NCBI GenBank assembly: GCA_019634715.1
Contig: JAHCAU010000015.1
Location: 62,001 to 126,000 of the forward strand
Direction of reading: 5' to 3'
Origin: Lysobacter sp.
GTDB taxonomy: Bacteria; Pseudomonadota; Gammaproteobacteria; Xanthomonadales; Xanthomonadaceae
DNA: 64,000 nucleotides
Of this stretch, positions 32,712 through 41,720 are shown piece by piece. The position numbers were made by a program, and so were the translations under genes. Each line of letters starts with the position of its first letter. Positions within the stretch are counted from its first letter, which is position 1. The notes under the pieces are model-generated. The model worked only from the letters and a program-made list of their open reading frames with translations, made no database searches and was not told the origin of the DNA.

Positions 32712-34604
32712 GTGCGCTTTCCCATCTCCGAACGCCGTCATGCGTTGACGGCGTCTGTGCTGTTCCCGTTCGTCTTCGTTCTTCCTTCCGCGTCCGCTTC
32801 GACATCCGCCACGGCAGCCGACAGGACGCTCGAGGACGATGACGCGCTCGACCGCGTCGTCGTCACCGCCTCGCGCACCGCGCGCACCCAGGATCAGACC
32901 CTCGCCGCGATCACCGTGATCGACCGCGCCGAAATCGACCGCCTGCAGCCGCAGTCGCTGCAGGCCCTGCTCGCCGGCCGCGCCGGCATCGCGCTCGCGA
33001 ACAACGGTGGCGCGGGCAAGGCGACCTCGGTCTTCCTGCGCGGCACGGAGTCCGACCACGTGCTGGTCCTGGTCGACGGCATCAAGCTCGGATCCGCCAC
33101 CAGCGGCGGTGCGTCGCTGCAGGACATCCCGCCGGAGCAGGTCGAACGCATCGAGATCGTGCGCGGGCCGTTCTCCAGTCTGTACGGTTCCGAAGCACTG
33201 GGCGGCGTCATCCAGATCTTCACCCGGCGTCCGCAGGGCGGTTTCGTGCCATCGTTCACCGTCGCAACGGGCAGCGAACGCACCCGGCGCGCCACGCTCG
33301 GCATCGGCGGGCGGCATGGCGATGTCACGCAGGGTGGCTGGTATGCGATCAATGCAGCGCACGGCAGCACCGAGGGCATCAACGCTTATCGCGGCCCGCG
33401 CAATTTCGACCCCGACCTCGACGGTTACCGCAACGATTCGCTGGTGCTGCAGGGCGGCTGGCGCTTCGACGCGCGCTGGGATGTCGAGGCGCGCGTGTTC
33501 CGCGCCGAAGGCCGCAACGAATACGACGGCAGCGCCAACAACATCGCCGACACCGTGCAGCAGGTCGTCGGCGGGCGCCTGCGTTACGCACCGACCGATG
33601 CCTTGCGCATCGGCCTCAACCTGGCCGGCAGCGCCGACCTGAGCGACAACTACCGCAACGAGGTCTATTCGTCGACCTTCAGCACCCGTCGGCGCATGGT
33701 CGCGCTGCAGGCCGACGCCACGGCTGGCGACGCGCTGCTCACGTTCGGCGTCGACTGGCAGGCCGACCGCGTCGAAAGCAGCACGCGCTACGCCCGCGAC
33801 CGCCGCATCGACCGCGGCCTGTTCGCGCAATGGCAGCAGGACTTCGGCGCGCAGTCGCTGCAGGCCAGCCTGCGTCGCGACGAGGACAGCCAGTTCGGCG
33901 GCGTGACCACCGGCAGCGCGCTGTGGGGCTGGGCCATCGGCGATGCGCTGCGGCTCAGCGCGCGTTACGGCACGGCCTACAAGGCGCCGACGTTCAACGA
34001 ACTGTACTTCCCGGGCTACGGCAATCCCTCGTTGCAGCCCGAGCACGCGCGCAGCGTCGAGATCGGCCTGCGCGGCGAACATGGCGCGGGCGGCTGGTCG
34101 CTCAATGCCTTCGAGACCCGCATCGACGACCTCATCGCCTACGACGCCGACCTGCAGCCGACGCCCGGCCCGAACAACATCGATCGCGCGCGCATCCGCG
34201 GCGTCGAAGCGGTCGGCGACCTGCGCGTCGCCGACTGGGACCTGCGCGCCAGCGCGACCTGGCTGGATCCGCGTGCCGATGGCGACAACGCCAGCCGCGG
34301 CCACCACCTGCCGCGTCGTCCGGCGCGCAGCGGACGCGTCGACATCGATCGGCGCTTCGATCGTTTCAGCGTCGGCGCCAGCGCGATCGGTGCCGGCGAG
34401 CGCTACGAAAACCTCGCCAACACCCGGCGCCTCGACGGCTACGGCCTGGTCGACCTGCGCGTCGGCTTCGCGTTCGCGCGCGACTGGTCGCTGCAACTGA
34501 CTGCCGGCAACGTCTTCGACAAGCGCTACGAAACCGCCGAGTTCTACAACCAGCCGGGCCGCCACTGGCTGCTCGCCCTGCGCCACCAACCCGGCGCCCG
34601 CTGA
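32712..34604 (+). CDS. btuB: TonB-dependent outer-membrane vitamin B12 receptor
   Basis: A 630-residue outer-membrane barrel importing cobalamin. It has an N-terminal signal (about 1-36), TonB box DRVVVTAS (about 47-54) and plug domain with FLRGTESDHVLVLVDG and IEIVRGPFSSLYGSEALGG. Many beta strands follow, ending in an aromatic-rich C-terminal strand HWLLALRHQPGAR. The GTG start follows AAGGAG. The riboswitch upstream and the cob genes downstream make the B12 assignment strong. Confidence 0.95.
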   Translation: MRFPISERRHALTASVLFPFVFVLPSASASTSATAADRTLEDDDALDRVVVTASRTARTQDQTLAAITVIDRAEIDRLQPQSLQALLAGRAGIALANNGGAGKATSVFLRGTESDHVLVLVDGIKLGSATSGGASLQDIPPEQVERIEIVRGPFSSLYGSEALGGVIQIFTRRPQGGFVPSFTVATGSERTRRATLGIGGRHGDVTQGGWYAINAAHGSTEGINAYRGPRNFDPDLDGYRNDSLVLQGGWRFDARWDVEARVFRAEGRNEYDGSANNIADTVQQVVGGRLRYAPTDALRIGLNLAGSADLSDNYRNEVYSSTFSTRRRMVALQADATAGDALLTFGVDWQADRVESSTRYARDRRIDRGLFAQWQQDFGAQSLQASLRRDEDSQFGGVTTGSALWGWAIGDALRLSARYGTAYKAPTFNELYFPGYGNPSLQPEHARSVEIGLRGEHGAGGWSLNAFETRIDDLIAYDADLQPTPGPNNIDRARIRGVEAVGDLRVADWDLRASATWLDPRADGDNASRGHHLPRRPARSGRVDIDRRFDRFSVGASAIGAGERYENLANTRRLDGYGLVDLRVGFAFARDWSLQLTAGNVFDKRYETAEFYNQPGRHWLLALRHQPGAR

Positions 34605-34642
34605 GCGCGCGCCGTCCTGTCCTCCAGACACGAGATCATCGA

Positions 34643-35236
34643 ATGAACGTCCTGCCACGTCCCGCACGCCATGCGCTGTTCGCCGTCTTCGCCGCGTTCA
34701 TGGTCGCCACGCGCTACCACCACTTCGGCGATGTCCTGCACCTGCCGGACGCGTCGATGGCGCTGTTCTTCCTGGGCGGACTCTTCCTGGGCACGCGGAC
34801 GCGAGGCGATCACCTGCGTTTCGCGGTGCTGATGGCGCTCGCGGTGGGCATCGACGTGGTCGCGGTCGGTTTCGCCGGGGTGAGCGATCACTGCGTCACG
34901 CCCTCGTACGCGGCCCTGCTGCCGGCCTACGCCGTACTCTGGTACGGCGGCCGGATGATCGCGTCGCGCCATGCCGTGGAGCCTCGGGCGATGGTGCTGA
35001 CCGTCGCCGCCGCGCTGGTCGCCGCGACGCTGTCGTTCGCGATCTCCAACGGCGCGTTCTACTGGTTCGGCGGCCGCTACGAGAACCCGCACGTCGCCGA
35101 GTACGTCGCGCGCTTCCTGCAGTGGGGACCGCTGTTCGTGCGCACGACCCTGCTCTACATCGTCGCCGCGATGGTCCTGCAGGTCGTGGCCGTGCGCAGC
35201 CTCGGCGCGCGCAACGCGCAGACCGCCCGACGCTGA
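34643..35236 (+). CDS. btuM: BtuM-like cobalamin membrane transporter, copy 1
   Basis: A 197-residue protein with about six hydrophobic segments. It is directly downstream of btuB in the riboswitch-controlled unit. The motif SDHCVTPSY places a conserved cysteine at residue 84 next to a Pro-Tyr pair, followed by AYAVLWYGGR. BtuM, a solitary S-component-like B12 transporter of Gram-negative bacteria, has this size and a cobalt-liganding cysteine near position 80. Identification is by size, topology, cysteine and context, recalled without a search. It shares clear sequence similarity with the next gene. Confidence 0.75.
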   Translation: MNVLPRPARHALFAVFAAFMVATRYHHFGDVLHLPDASMALFFLGGLFLGTRTRGDHLRFAVLMALAVGIDVVAVGFAGVSDHCVTPSYAALLPAYAVLWYGGRMIASRHAVEPRAMVLTVAAALVAATLSFAISNGAFYWFGGRYENPHVAEYVARFLQWGPLFVRTTLLYIVAAMVLQVVAVRSLGARNAQTARR

Positions 35237-35257
35237 TCCATACCGGAGCCCATCACC

Positions 35258-35866
35258 ATGTCCAAGCCACATCCCGTCGACGCCCTCGTGCCTGCTTCGC
35301 CGCGCGCGCAGGCGGCCATCGCCGTCGCGCTCGCCGCGCTGATGATCTGCACGCGCGGCCAGCACTTCGCCAGCGTCGACGCCTTGCCCAGCGCGTCCTG
35401 GGCGGTGTTCTTCCTCGTCGGCGCGCTGTTGCGGCCGGCGTGGGCGCTGCCGCTGTTCTTCGCGCTGTCCACCTCGCTCGATCTGCTCAGCCTCGCCAGC
35501 GGCACGATCAGCGACTGGTGCCTGTCGCCCGCGTACTGGGCGCTGGCCGTGGCCTACACGGTGCTGTGGTTCGGTGGTCGCACGTATGCACGCCTGCATC
35601 GGGAAGATTGGCGTTTCGTGCCACGGTTGGCGCTGGTGCTGCTGGTCACGGCCAGCGTGGCCTATCTCGCATCGAAAGGCGGGTTCCACTTCTTCTCGGG
35701 CCGTCATCCCGACCCGACCTTCGCGAACTTCGTCGCGCGCATCCCGCGCTACTACCCGCCGGCCATCGGCACGCTGGCCGGCTATGTCGCTGTCGCGATG
35801 CTGGTGCGCCTGCTGTGCCGCGTGGTGGCGTCGCGGCTGGCCGTGAGCACGGGTGCGCGCGCATGA
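35258..35866 (+). CDS. BtuM-like cobalamin membrane transporter, copy 2
   Basis: A 202-residue, six-segment membrane protein, paralogous to its upstream neighbour. Shared blocks include MATRYHHFGD/MICTRGQHFA, LPDASMALFFLGG/LPSASWAVFFLVG, SDHCVTPSY/SDWCLSPAY and AVLWYGGR/TVLWFGGR. The conserved cysteine is residue 88. The copies have diverged enough to suggest separate substrates or a heteromeric pair. The stop overlaps the cobO ATG by four bases. Confidence 0.68.
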   Translation: MSKPHPVDALVPASPRAQAAIAVALAALMICTRGQHFASVDALPSASWAVFFLVGALLRPAWALPLFFALSTSLDLLSLASGTISDWCLSPAYWALAVAYTVLWFGGRTYARLHREDWRFVPRLALVLLVTASVAYLASKGGFHFFSGRHPDPTFANFVARIPRYYPPAIGTLAGYVAVAMLVRLLCRVVASRLAVSTGARA

Positions 35867-36501
35867 GCCGCGGGTCCGAACGCCTCGGTCTGACCGAGGA
35901 CGAGCACTACCGCGAGCGCGCACAGCGCAAGAAGGCATTGGTCGACCGGCGCATCGAACGCGCCACCATCGATCGCGGCGTGGTGGTGGTGAACACCGGC
36001 AACGGCAAGGGCAAGAGTTCGTCCGGCTTCGGCATGCTCGCGCGTTCGCTCGGGCACGGCTTCCGCTGCGGGGTCGTGCAGTTCATCAAGGGCAGCTTCT
36101 CGACCGGCGAGGAAGCCTTCTTCCGCCGCTTCATCGAAGGCGAGGACACGGTGCTCGACTACCACGTGATGGGCGAAGGCTTCACCTGGGAAACCCAGGA
36201 CCGTGGACGCGACATCGCCGCAGCCTCGGCCGCATGGAATGTGGCCGCGCGCATGCTGTCCGATCCCGGCTACGACTTCGTGCTGCTGGACGAGCTGAAC
36301 ATCGCGCTCAACAAGGACTATGTCGCGGTCGATGCCGTAGTCGCCGCGCTGGCCGCGCGACCGGAGCGCCAGCACGTCGTCATCACCGGGCGCGGCGCTC
36401 CGGATGCGCTGGTCGAAGCGGCCGACACCGTGACCGAAATGCGCCTGGTCAAGCATGCGTTCAAGGCCGGCATCAAGGCGCAGAAGGGGATCGAACTGTG
36501 A
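35863..36501 (+). CDS. cobO: cob(I)yrinic acid a,c-diamide adenosyltransferase
   Basis: A 212-residue CobA/CobO/BtuR-type corrinoid adenosyltransferase that attaches the 5'-deoxyadenosyl group from ATP to Co(I) corrinoids. The P-loop is NTGNGKGKSSSGFG. VQFIKGSFSTGEE, LLDELNIAL (Walker B) and the terminal KAGIKAQKGIEL are typical. It overlaps the BtuM-like copy 2 and cobB on either side. The enzyme serves both salvage and synthesis. Confidence 0.95.
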   Translation: MSRGSERLGLTEDEHYRERAQRKKALVDRRIERATIDRGVVVVNTGNGKGKSSSGFGMLARSLGHGFRCGVVQFIKGSFSTGEEAFFRRFIEGEDTVLDYHVMGEGFTWETQDRGRDIAAASAAWNVAARMLSDPGYDFVLLDELNIALNKDYVAVDAVVAALAARPERQHVVITGRGAPDALVEAADTVTEMRLVKHAFKAGIKAQKGIEL

Positions 36502-37796
36502 GTGCAGCCATCCGCCATTGCCCGGCGCTGCTGGTGTCGGCGCCGGCCTCGGGACAGGGCAAGACCAGCGTCACCGCCGCGCTCGCGCGCTGGCATGCGC
36601 GGCAGGGCCGGCGCGTGCGCGTGTTCAAGACCGGGCCGGATTTCCTCGACCCGATGATCCTCGAACGCGCCAGCGGCGCGCCGGTCTTCCAGCTCGACCT
36701 GTGGATGACCGGCGAGGCGGACGTCCGCGCTCGGCTGTACGACGCGGCGGGCGAGGCCGACCTGATCCTGATCGAAGGCGTGATGGGCCTGTTCGACGGC
36801 GCGCCGTCCAGCGCCGATCTCGCGCAGGCGCTGGGCGTGCCGGTGCTTGCGGTGATCGACGGCTCGGCGATGGCGCAGACCTTCGGCGCCCTGGCGACCG
36901 GGATGGCGCGCTATCGCGAGGGTCTGGCGGTGCATGGCGTGGCCGCCAACCGCATCGGCAGCGAGTACCACGCGACGCTGCTGCGCGACAGCGTGCCGAA
37001 CGATCTGCACTGGCTGGGTGCATTGCCGCGCGATGCGCAGCTGAGCCTGCCCGAGCGTCATCTTGGCCTGGTCGCGGCCGCCGAGTTGTCGGATCTGGAT
37101 GCGCGCCTCGACGCGCTGGCCGATGCCTGGGCCGCGCATGCTTCCACCGGACTGCCGCCGCCGGTGGCGTTCTCACCGTCGCAACGACTGCCGGTGCCAA
37201 TGCAGCTGCAAGGACGTCGCATCGCGATCGCACGCGACGCCGCGTTCTGCTTCCTCTATCCGGCGAACCTCGACCTGCTGCGCGAGGCCGGTGCGGAGCT
37301 GGCGTTCTTCTCGCCGCTGGCCGGCGATGCGCTGCCCGACTGCGACGCGGTGTGGCTGCCCGGCGGCTATCCCGAACTGCATCTCGACGCACTGTCGCAG
37401 CGCCATGACCTGCATGCGGCGCTGCGCGCGCATCGCGACTCCGGCAAGCCGCTGCTCGCCGAATGCGGCGGCCTGCTGTTCTCGCTGGATTCGCTGGCGG
37501 ACCGCGACGGCACGCGCGCATCGATGGCCGGCCTGCTGCGTGGCGACGCTGCGATGCAGGCGCGCCTGGCCGCGCTCGGTCTTCAGGAGGTCGATCTGCC
37601 CGAAGGCACGCTGCGCGGCCACACCTTTCATTACGGCCAGGCCACCGTGGATGCCGAACCGCTGGCCACCGCGCGCAACCCCAACAGCGGCCGCAGCGCC
37701 GAAGCGGTGCATCGCGACCGACGCATGACCGCGAGCTTCGTCCACTTCTATTTTCCGTCCGCGCCGGATGCGGCGGTGGGGTTGTTCCTGCCGTGA
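36498..37796 (+). CDS. cobB: cobyrinate a,c-diamide synthase
   Basis: A 432-residue glutamine amidotransferase of the CobB/CbiA group that amidates the a and c side chains of cobyrinic (or hydrogenobyrinic) acid. The N-terminal ATPase has SAPASGQGKTSVTAAL and KTGPDFLDP. The C-terminal GATase domain has VWLPGGYPELH and the nucleophile in LLAECGGLLFSL, with late His in GHTFHYG. The start is GTG, overlapping the cobO stop. Its presence is notable because no corrin-ring genes are nearby. Confidence 0.93.
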   Translation: MSAAIRHCPALLVSAPASGQGKTSVTAALARWHARQGRRVRVFKTGPDFLDPMILERASGAPVFQLDLWMTGEADVRARLYDAAGEADLILIEGVMGLFDGAPSSADLAQALGVPVLAVIDGSAMAQTFGALATGMARYREGLAVHGVAANRIGSEYHATLLRDSVPNDLHWLGALPRDAQLSLPERHLGLVAAAELSDLDARLDALADAWAAHASTGLPPPVAFSPSQRLPVPMQLQGRRIAIARDAAFCFLYPANLDLLREAGAELAFFSPLAGDALPDCDAVWLPGGYPELHLDALSQRHDLHAALRAHRDSGKPLLAECGGLLFSLDSLADRDGTRASMAGLLRGDAAMQARLAALGLQEVDLPEGTLRGHTFHYGQATVDAEPLATARNPNSGRSAEAVHRDRRMTASFVHFYFPSAPDAAVGLFLP

Positions 37797-37806
37797 AGGT
37801 CCTGTC

Positions 37807-38745
37807 ATGAGCATCGCCGTTGCCATGCTTGCGGGCATGGGCCTCGACGCGCTGCTGGGCGAGCCGCGCCGCCTGCATCCGCTGGTCGGCTTCGGGCGCA
37901 TGGCGCAGGCGGTCGAGCGTCGCCTGCATCGCGATGCGCGCCTGCGCGGCGTCGCCGCGTGGTGCGTGGCGGTGCTGCCGGCGGTCGCGGTCGCGGCGAC
38001 CATCGTGCATCTGCTCGCGCTGTGGTCGGCGTGGGCTGCGACCGGATTCTCTGCGGCGATGCTGTATCTCGCCATCGGCCATCGCAGCCTCGGCGAGCAT
38101 GCGCGCGCTGTGGAAGCGTCGCTGCGCGCTGGCGATCTCGACGCCGCACGCACAGCCGTCGGACGCATGGTCAGCCGCGACACCCAGGCGCTGGATGACT
38201 CTCAGGTCGCGGCGGCGGCCACCGAATCGGTGCTGGAGAACGGCGCCGATGCGGTGTTCGGCGCGCTGTTCTGGTTCGCCGTGCTCGGCGCGCCGGGCGT
38301 GGTGCTGTACCGGCTGGCGAACACGCTGGACGCGATGTGGGGCTATCGCACCGCGCGCTACGAACGCTTCGGCTGGGCGGCCGCGCGCATCGACGATGGC
38401 CTCAACTACATCCCCGCGCGACTGACAGCGCTGACCTATGCCGTCCTCGGCGACATGCGTCGCGCGCTGCGCTGCTGGCGCACGCAGGCGCCACGGTGGG
38501 ACAGCCCGAACGCCGGCCCGGTGATGGCGGCCGGCGCGGGCGCGATTCGCGTGACGCTGGGCGGACCCGCGCCGTATCACGGCGTCTGGGAGGACCGGCC
38601 GACGCTGGGTGCTGGCGATGCGCCGGATGCGGACGCGATCGCCGCTGCATTGCGGCTGGTGCGCCATGGCGCGTGGGTCTGGTTGTGCGTCGCTGCCGTC
38701 GCTGCCCTGGCGATGTGCTGGATGGGAGGACGATCGCATGCTTGA
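37807..38745 (+). CDS. cbiB: adenosylcobinamide-phosphate synthase CbiB/CobD
   Basis: A 312-residue inner-membrane protein that joins aminopropanol phosphate to adenosylcobyric acid. It shows GLDALLGEPRRLHPLVGFGR, GRMVSRDTQALD, AATESVLENGADAV, YRTARYERFGWAAARIDD and SPNAGPVMAAGAGAIRVTLGG, all family blocks, plus several hydrophobic segments. The ATG at 37807 (MSIAVAM) was preferred over an earlier in-frame start. It overlaps the next gene slightly. Confidence 0.93.
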   Translation: MSIAVAMLAGMGLDALLGEPRRLHPLVGFGRMAQAVERRLHRDARLRGVAAWCVAVLPAVAVAATIVHLLALWSAWAATGFSAAMLYLAIGHRSLGEHARAVEASLRAGDLDAARTAVGRMVSRDTQALDDSQVAAAATESVLENGADAVFGALFWFAVLGAPGVVLYRLANTLDAMWGYRTARYERFGWAAARIDDGLNYIPARLTALTYAVLGDMRRALRCWRTQAPRWDSPNAGPVMAAGAGAIRVTLGGPAPYHGVWEDRPTLGAGDAPDADAIAAALRLVRHGAWVWLCVAAVAALAMCWMGGRSHA

Positions 38746-39721
38746 ACACGGCGGCCGCCTGCTGCGCGCCGCGCGGCACTACGGCATTCCCGCGGAAGAC
38801 TGGCTCGACCTGTCGACCGGCGTCAGCCCGTTCGCATGGCCGGTGCCGTCGATTCCCGCATCGGCGTGGCATCGTCTTCCGGAAGACGATGACGGTCTGA
38901 TCGAAGTGGCGCGCGACTGCTACGGCACGCCGCACCTGTTGCCCGTCGCAGGCACGCAGGCGGCGATCCAGGCGCTGCCGCAACTGCGCCCGCGTTCGCG
39001 CGTCGGCGTGATCACGCCCGGCTACGCCGAGCACGCGCATGCGTGGCGGCGCGAAGGGCATGCTGTCGTCACTTTGCCGGCGGATCTCCTGTTGGCCACG
39101 GTGGAGCAGTTCGACGTCGTCGTGCTGATCCATCCGAACAACCCCGGCGGTGACCGCTTCGATCCTGCCGATCTGCTCGAACTGCATGCCGTGCTGGCCG
39201 CACGCGGTGGCTGGCTGGTCGTGGACGAGGCCTTCATCGACGTCGAGCCTGATCGCAGCCTGTGCGCGCATGCCGATCAAGAGGGACTGGTCGTGCTGCG
39301 CTCGGTCGGCAAGTTCTTCGGGCTGGCCGGCGCGCGCGCGGGATTCGTCTGCGCCGCGCCGTCGTTGCTGGATGCGCTTCGTGAACGGCTCGGCCCGTGG
39401 ACACTGGGCGGGCCCACGCGCCATGTCCTGCGCGCGGCGCTGGCCGATGTCGCCTGGCAGGCGAGGGCGCGCGACCGGCTGCGCGCAGCCGGTGAACGCC
39501 TGCGCGCCACGCTGTCCGCGCGCGGCATCGTGCCGACCGCGGGCTGCGCGTTCTTCCAGTGGTGGCGACATCCCGACGCGCATGCGCTGCACGAGGCGCT
39601 GGCGACGCGCGGCATCCTCGTGCGCCGCTTCGACGACCCGGCGAGCCTGCGCTTCGGCCTGCCTCCCGATGACGATGGCTTCGTGCGGCTCGACACTGCA
39701 CTGCTGGAGGTACTGCGATGA
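38738..39721 (+). CDS. cobC: threonine-phosphate decarboxylase (CobC/CobD type)
   Basis: A 327-residue PLP-dependent class I aminotransferase-fold protein that makes (R)-1-amino-2-propanol phosphate for the nucleotide loop linker. The N-terminal EHGGRLLRAARHYGIP, DLSTGVSPF and HPNNPGGDRFDP are typical. VVDEAFIDVEP and the PLP lysine in SVGKFFGLAGARAGF also fit. The symbol follows the Pseudomonas naming (CobC); in Salmonella the same enzyme is CobD. It overlaps cbiB by eight bases and cobQ by four. Confidence 0.9.
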   Translation: MLEHGGRLLRAARHYGIPAEDWLDLSTGVSPFAWPVPSIPASAWHRLPEDDDGLIEVARDCYGTPHLLPVAGTQAAIQALPQLRPRSRVGVITPGYAEHAHAWRREGHAVVTLPADLLLATVEQFDVVVLIHPNNPGGDRFDPADLLELHAVLAARGGWLVVDEAFIDVEPDRSLCAHADQEGLVVLRSVGKFFGLAGARAGFVCAAPSLLDALRERLGPWTLGGPTRHVLRAALADVAWQARARDRLRAAGERLRATLSARGIVPTAGCAFFQWWRHPDAHALHEALATRGILVRRFDDPASLRFGLPPDDDGFVRLDTALLEVLR

Positions 39722-41199
39722 GCGCGCATGTGCTGATGGTGCAGGGCTGCACCTCCGATGCCGGCAAGAGCACGGTGGTCGCCGCGCTGTGTCGCTGGCT
39801 GCGGCGGCGCGGGGTGCGCGTGGCGCCGTTCAAGCCACAGAACATGGCCCTGAACTCGGCGGTCACCATCGATGGTGGCGAGATCGGTCGCGCCCAGGCG
39901 GTGCAGGCGCAGGCCTGCGGCGTGCCGCCGCACACGGATTTCAACCCGGTCCTGCTCAAGCCCAGCAGCGACATCGGTGCGCAGGTGATCGTGCACGGCC
40001 ATGCGGTCGCCCGGCTCGACGCCACCGCCTACCACGAGTACAAGCGCATCGCGATGGATGCGGTGCTGGCCTCGCATGCCCGGCTCTGCGCGCAATACGA
40101 CGTGGTGGTGGTGGAAGGCGCGGGCAGTCCCGCCGAGATCAACCTGCGCGCCAACGACATCGCCAACATGGGCTATGCCGAGGCCGTGGATTGCCCGGTG
40201 ATCCTCGTGGTCGACATCGATCGCGGCGGCTCGTTCGCGCACATCGTCGGCACGCTCGCGCTGCTGTCGGAGAGCGAACAGGCGCGCGTGCAGGGCTTCG
40301 TCGTCAACCGCTTCCGCGGCGACATCGCGCTGCTGCAGCCGGGCCTGGACTGGCTGGAAGCGCATACCGGCAAGCCGGTGCTGGGCGTGCTGCCGTACCT
40401 GCATGGCCTGTGTCTCGAAGCCGAGGACGCCTTGCCGCGCGACAGCAACGCCAAGTCAGGTGCGCGCCTGCGCGTGGCGGTGCCGGCGCTGCCGCGCATC
40501 AGCAACCACACCGATTTCGACGCCCTGCGCCAGCATCCGCAGGTCGAATGCGCCTATGTCGGTCCCGGCGAAACGCCGCCATCCTGCGACCTCATCGTGC
40601 TGCCCGGCAGCAAGTCCACCCGCGCGGACCTGGCTTGGCTGCGCGCGAACGGCTGGGGAGAGGCGCTGGCACGACACCTCCGCTACGGCGGCAAGGTGAT
40701 CGGCATCTGCGGCGGCCTGCAGATGCTCGGTCGCGCCGTGCACGACCCCCACGGCATCGAAGGAACGCCCGGTTCCAGCGAAGGATTCGGCTGGCTCGAC
40801 CTCGAGACCACGCTCGCGCCGCGCAAGCAGTTGCGCAACGTCGAGGGTCGCCTCGCCGATGCGCTGGGCGGCGCGGCCGTGCGCGGCTACGAGATCCACT
40901 GCGGCATCAGCAGCGGATCCGCACTGTCGCGGCCATCGAGCGTGATCGAAGGCGGACGCGGCGACGGCGCGATCTCGGACGACGGCCGGATCCTCGCCAC
41001 CTACCTGCACGGCGTGTTCGACGCCCCTCATGCGCAGGCCGCGCTGCTGCGCTGGGCGGGCCTGCGCGATGCCGAGGCCATCGATGTGCATGCCCTGCGC
41101 GAAGCTTCGATCGAGCGCCTGGCCGATGCCGTCGATATCCATCTGCGCCACGACCTGCTCGAGCGATATTTCGGACTGGAGACCGCATGCGCACCCTGA
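39718..41199 (+). CDS. cobQ: cobyric acid synthase
   Basis: A 493-residue CobQ/CbiP amidotransferase that amidates the remaining b, d, e and g side chains. It has MVQGCTSDAGKSTVVAALC, FKPQNMALNSAVT, VEGAGSPAEINLRANDIANM and VVDIDRGGSFAHIVGT. The GATase core is GGKVIGICGGLQMLG, with late GYEIHCGIS and TYLHGVFD. Full family length. It is coupled to the decarboxylase by an ATGA overlap. Confidence 0.96.
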   Translation: MSAHVLMVQGCTSDAGKSTVVAALCRWLRRRGVRVAPFKPQNMALNSAVTIDGGEIGRAQAVQAQACGVPPHTDFNPVLLKPSSDIGAQVIVHGHAVARLDATAYHEYKRIAMDAVLASHARLCAQYDVVVVEGAGSPAEINLRANDIANMGYAEAVDCPVILVVDIDRGGSFAHIVGTLALLSESEQARVQGFVVNRFRGDIALLQPGLDWLEAHTGKPVLGVLPYLHGLCLEAEDALPRDSNAKSGARLRVAVPALPRISNHTDFDALRQHPQVECAYVGPGETPPSCDLIVLPGSKSTRADLAWLRANGWGEALARHLRYGGKVIGICGGLQMLGRAVHDPHGIEGTPGSSEGFGWLDLETTLAPRKQLRNVEGRLADALGGAAVRGYEIHCGISSGSALSRPSSVIEGGRGDGAISDDGRILATYLHGVFDAPHAQAALLRWAGLRDAEAIDVHALREASIERLADAVDIHLRHDLLERYFGLETACAP

Positions 41200-41720
41200 T
41201 CCTCGGCGGCGCCCGCTCGGGCAAGAGCGCGCTGGCCGAACGCCTGGCCACCGACGGCGGACGCGAGGTGGTCTACGTCGCCACGGCGCAGGCGCACGAC
41301 GACGAAATGCACGATCGCATCGCGCATCATCGCGAGCGCAGACCCGCGCACTGGCGCAGCGTCGAGGAGCCGCTGGCGCTGGCCGACGTCCTGCGCCGGC
41401 ACGCGCGCGAGGATCGCTGCCTGCTGGTCGATTGCCTGACGCTGTGGCTGAGCAATCTGCTCATCGATCCGGAACCCGCGCGCTTCGAACGCGAACGCGC
41501 CGCCGTGCTCGACCTCCTGCCGGGACTGCCCGGCGACGTGCTGCTGGTCAGCAACGAAGTCGGGTTCGGCATCGTGCCGATGGGCGCGCTCAGTCGCCGC
41601 TTCGTCGACGAAGCCGGTCGCCTGCATCAGGCCATCGCGACGCAATGCGAGCGCGTGCTGTTCGTCACCGCCGGCCTGCCCATCGCACTCAAGGGTGCAC
41701 TCAACGGAGATTCGCCATGA
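41187..41720 (+). CDS. cobU: adenosylcobinamide kinase/guanylyltransferase
   Basis: A 177-residue bifunctional CobU/CobP enzyme that phosphorylates adenosylcobinamide and then transfers GMP. The P-loop is LILGGARSGKSALAERL. VYVATAQAHDDEMHDRIAHH carries the guanylylated histidine region, and VDCLTLWLSNLL and VSNEVGFGIVPMGALSR are strongly conserved. The ATG overlaps the end of cobQ by 13 bases. This enzyme is the entry point for cobinamide salvage. Confidence 0.95.
   Translation: MRTLILGGARSGKSALAERLATDGGREVVYVATAQAHDDEMHDRIAHHRERRPAHWRSVEEPLALADVLRRHAREDRCLLVDCLTLWLSNLLIDPEPARFERERAAVLDLLPGLPGDVLLVSNEVGFGIVPMGALSRRFVDEAGRLHQAIATQCERVLFVTAGLPIALKGALNGDSP

Noticed and set aside
38402..39592. 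Minus-strand frame opposite cbiB and the decarboxylase
   Set aside because: It is a shadow of high-GC coding DNA; the plus-strand genes are overlapping members of the cobalamin operon.
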